Program-made: the position numbers and the translations under genes | Assembly (NCBI GenBank): GCA_947458415.1 | Contig: CANGZG010000040.1 | Span: 1 to 16,093 of the forward strand | DNA length: 16,093 nucleotides | DNA from: Comamonadaceae bacterium | GTDB taxonomy: Bacteria; Pseudomonadota; Gammaproteobacteria; Burkholderiales; Burkholderiaceae_C | Reading direction: 5' to 3' | Shown: one piece after another, positions 14,879-16,093 of the stretch | Layout of the letters: each line of letters starts with the position of its first letter | Numbering within the stretch: the first letter of the stretch is position 1 | The notes under the pieces: generated by a model | The model's input: the letters and a program-made list of their open reading frames with translations, nothing else | What the model was told of the DNA's origin: nothing | Databases searched by the model: none

Positions 14879-15357
14879 GATGCGCTCCCCAATTCAGCCA
14901 CCACACGCTGGAGTTTGTCGGTGCTCATGCGTGCGTACAACTTATCGTCAATTTGCACGGCCGGGGACGACGCACACAAACCCAAACAGTACACCGGTTC
15001 GAGTGAGAATTGGCCATCGGCGCTGGTTTCGTGAAGCTTGCAACCCAACGCTTTTTCGATGTCTGACAGCAATTGCTCGCCGCCACACGCCTGACACGCT
15101 TCTGCACGGCACACTTGCACCACGTGCTTGCCGGGTGCTTTGCTGCGAAAGAAATGGTAGTAGGTGATGACCCCGTGTACCTCTGCGCGCGACAGGTTCA
15201 TGGCCTCGGCCATCAAAGGCACAGCAGAGGCAGGAATGAACCCCAAAGCCTCTTGAACCGCATGCAGCAGCGGCAGCATGCCGCCAGGCATGTCTTTGAA
15301 TTCAGGCAACAGTCGGATGACTGTTTGCAGTTCAGGTGCTTCGAGGGTGGTGTTCAT
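14875..15357 (-). CDS. fdsG: NAD-dependent formate dehydrogenase, gamma subunit (NuoE-like)
   Basis: A 160-residue NuoE-type thioredoxin-fold [2Fe-2S] protein. Residues 24-70 hold the helical part (GGMLPLLHAVQEALGFIP and VHGVITYYHFF). The cluster ligands are Cys83, Cys88 (VCRAEACQACGG), Cys124 and Cys128 (YCLGLCASSPA). It forms the diaphorase module with FdsB. Start: ATG at 15357 gives the family-like N-terminus. A TTG at 15369 would overlap the transporter stop as TTGA and add four residues; no strong ribosome-binding site decides between them. The gene is the first of fdsGBACD and follows the transporter with at most 8 nt between, so they are probably co-transcribed. Confidence 0.94.
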   Translation of the reverse strand: MNTTLEAPELQTVIRLLPEFKDMPGGMLPLLHAVQEALGFIPASAVPLMAEAMNLSRAEVHGVITYYHFFRSKAPGKHVVQVCRAEACQACGGEQLLSDIEKALGCKLHETSADGQFSLEPVYCLGLCASSPAVQIDDKLYARMSTDKLQRVVAELGSAS

Positions 15358-15365
15358 AAATAGTT

Positions 15366-16093
15366 TCAATTAAAAAATTTGCCCACACTTTGCAACGTGC
15401 GGTAGATGCCCCAGGCCAAAGGAATGCCCACAGCGGTCCAGGCCACCACCACCCACATCGGGTTGGTGTGAACAGGCCCGCCTTGCGCATTGCCCACTTC
15501 AGAGGCGCTGGCTTTTTCATGCGCGAGTTTTTTCTCGTGCGCCAATTCTTCGGGGGTCATGAAATGTTTGGCATTGACTGGGCGGATCATCAAATTCGCA
15601 ATCAAACCAATCACCAACATGCCGACCAAAATGAACATGGTTTGGTTGTAGACCTGTTCGCGTGGCAGTCCCAAGCCAAGCTGGTAGTCACGCATGTAAT
15701 TGACCACCACCGGACCCAAAATGCCCGCCGTGGCCCAAGCGGTTAACAAACGGCCATGGATGGCACCGACCATTTGCGTGCCAAACAAGTCAGCCAAATA
15801 CGCTGGCACGGTGGCAAAACCGCCGCCGTACATGCTCAAGATGATGCAAAACGCTGCCACGAACAACAATTTGTTGCCGGCCATTGCGCTGGCTGGCACA
15901 GAGGCGTACAAAGCACCACCCAACACGAAGAAAACGATGTAGGTGAGTTTGCGTCCCAGTTTGTCTGACAAACTGGCCCACACAAAACGGCCACCGATGT
16001 TGAACAAACTCAGCAGCGCGGTAAAGCCTGCTGCCACACCGGCGATCAAAGTCAGTTGCGTTTTGTCCAAGTCACCAAACTTCGCATCCACAC
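15366..16093 (-). CDS. OFA-family MFS transporter (oxalate/formate antiporter type), C-terminal part, with extra C-terminal helix
   Basis: The frame is open through the window end, so the N-terminus is missing; the codon at 16091 is an internal GTG, not a start. About 242 residues remain. FNIGGRFVWASLSDKLGRK is the MFS cytoplasmic-loop motif of the C-terminal half, followed by several hydrophobic helices, including one around SMYGGGFATVPAYLADLFG and the conserved AIHGRLLTAWATAGILGP of the OFA family. After a charged linker (MTPEELAHEKKLAHEKAS) a further helix, MWVVVAWTAVGIPLAWGIYR, ends the protein, which resembles the separate small MFS subunit seen next to some OFA carriers. Placement directly before fdsG suggests formate or a related carboxylate as substrate, but the sequence does not prove it. 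Confidence 0.88.
   Translation of the reverse strand, partial: VDAKFGDLDKTQLTLIAGVAAGFTALLSLFNIGGRFVWASLSDKLGRKLTYIVFFVLGGALYASVPASAMAGNKLLFVAAFCIILSMYGGGFATVPAYLADLFGTQMVGAIHGRLLTAWATAGILGPVVVNYMRDYQLGLGLPREQVYNQTMFILVGMLVIGLIANLMIRPVNAKHFMTPEELAHEKKLAHEKASASEVGNAQGGPVHTNPMWVVVAWTAVGIPLAWGIYRTLQSVGKFFN

Noticed and set aside
1..16093. tRNA, rRNA, CRISPR array, insertion sequence, prophage or toxin-antitoxin system
   Set aside because: No repeat arrays, transposase motifs, terminal repeats or RNA gene signatures were seen; almost all sequence is accounted for by metabolic and transport genes.

Overview
The window reads as a dense bacterial chromosome segment from a betaproteobacterium of the order Burkholderiales, most likely family Comamonadaceae. 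This rests on protein character (AlgH, RuvX, PyrR, PyrB and a dead dihydroorotase in one overlapping block; an FdsGBACD formate dehydrogenase), moderate GC and heavy TTG/CTG leucine use. Genus cannot be fixed from the sequence alone. No tRNA, rRNA, insertion sequence, CRISPR array or phage gene was seen. Nearly every base is coding; the only stretch above 300 bases without a secure gene is about 6371-6756.

Layout. (1) 1-138, minus: N-terminus of a DNA photolyase, divergent from the next block with only 21 bp between start codons. (2) 160-3929, plus: algH - ruvX - pyrR - pyrB - pyrX, five genes whose stop and start codons overlap throughout, so probably one translationally coupled transcript. 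The last gene is a dihydroorotase-like protein that has lost almost all its metal ligands and is probably a structural partner of aspartate transcarbamoylase. (3) 3931-6370, minus: modE - fccA - fccB, i.e. a molybdate-responsive regulator followed by a small monohaem cytochrome c and the flavoprotein of flavocytochrome c sulfide dehydrogenase. (4) 6371-6756: a control region with a perfect 11+5+11 bp palindrome resembling a ModE operator, then about 340 bp that holds a short signal-peptide-like reading frame and a hairpin just before modA. (5) 6757-9375, plus: modABC, a molybdate ABC importer; modB has no ordinary start codon at its expected N-terminus and may start at ATC. (6) 9408-16093, minus: an OFA-family (oxalate/formate-type) MFS transporter (cut by the window end), then fdsG - fdsB - fdsA - fdhD(fdsC) - fdsD, a complete NAD-dependent molybdenum formate dehydrogenase operon with its maturation factors.

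How the parts work together. Regions 3-6 form a coherent molybdenum/formate module. ModABC imports molybdate, ModE senses it and probably binds the palindrome, FdhD and FdsD help insert and activate the molybdenum cofactor in FdsA, and FdsABG passes formate electrons to NAD+, with the MFS protein a candidate formate or organic-acid carrier. The sulfide dehydrogenase pair placed behind modE is the least expected part. I see no wholly new multi-gene system. The most interesting points are the modB start, the modE-fccAB linkage, the long leader before modA, and an apparent fusion of the MFS transporter with a small membrane subunit.
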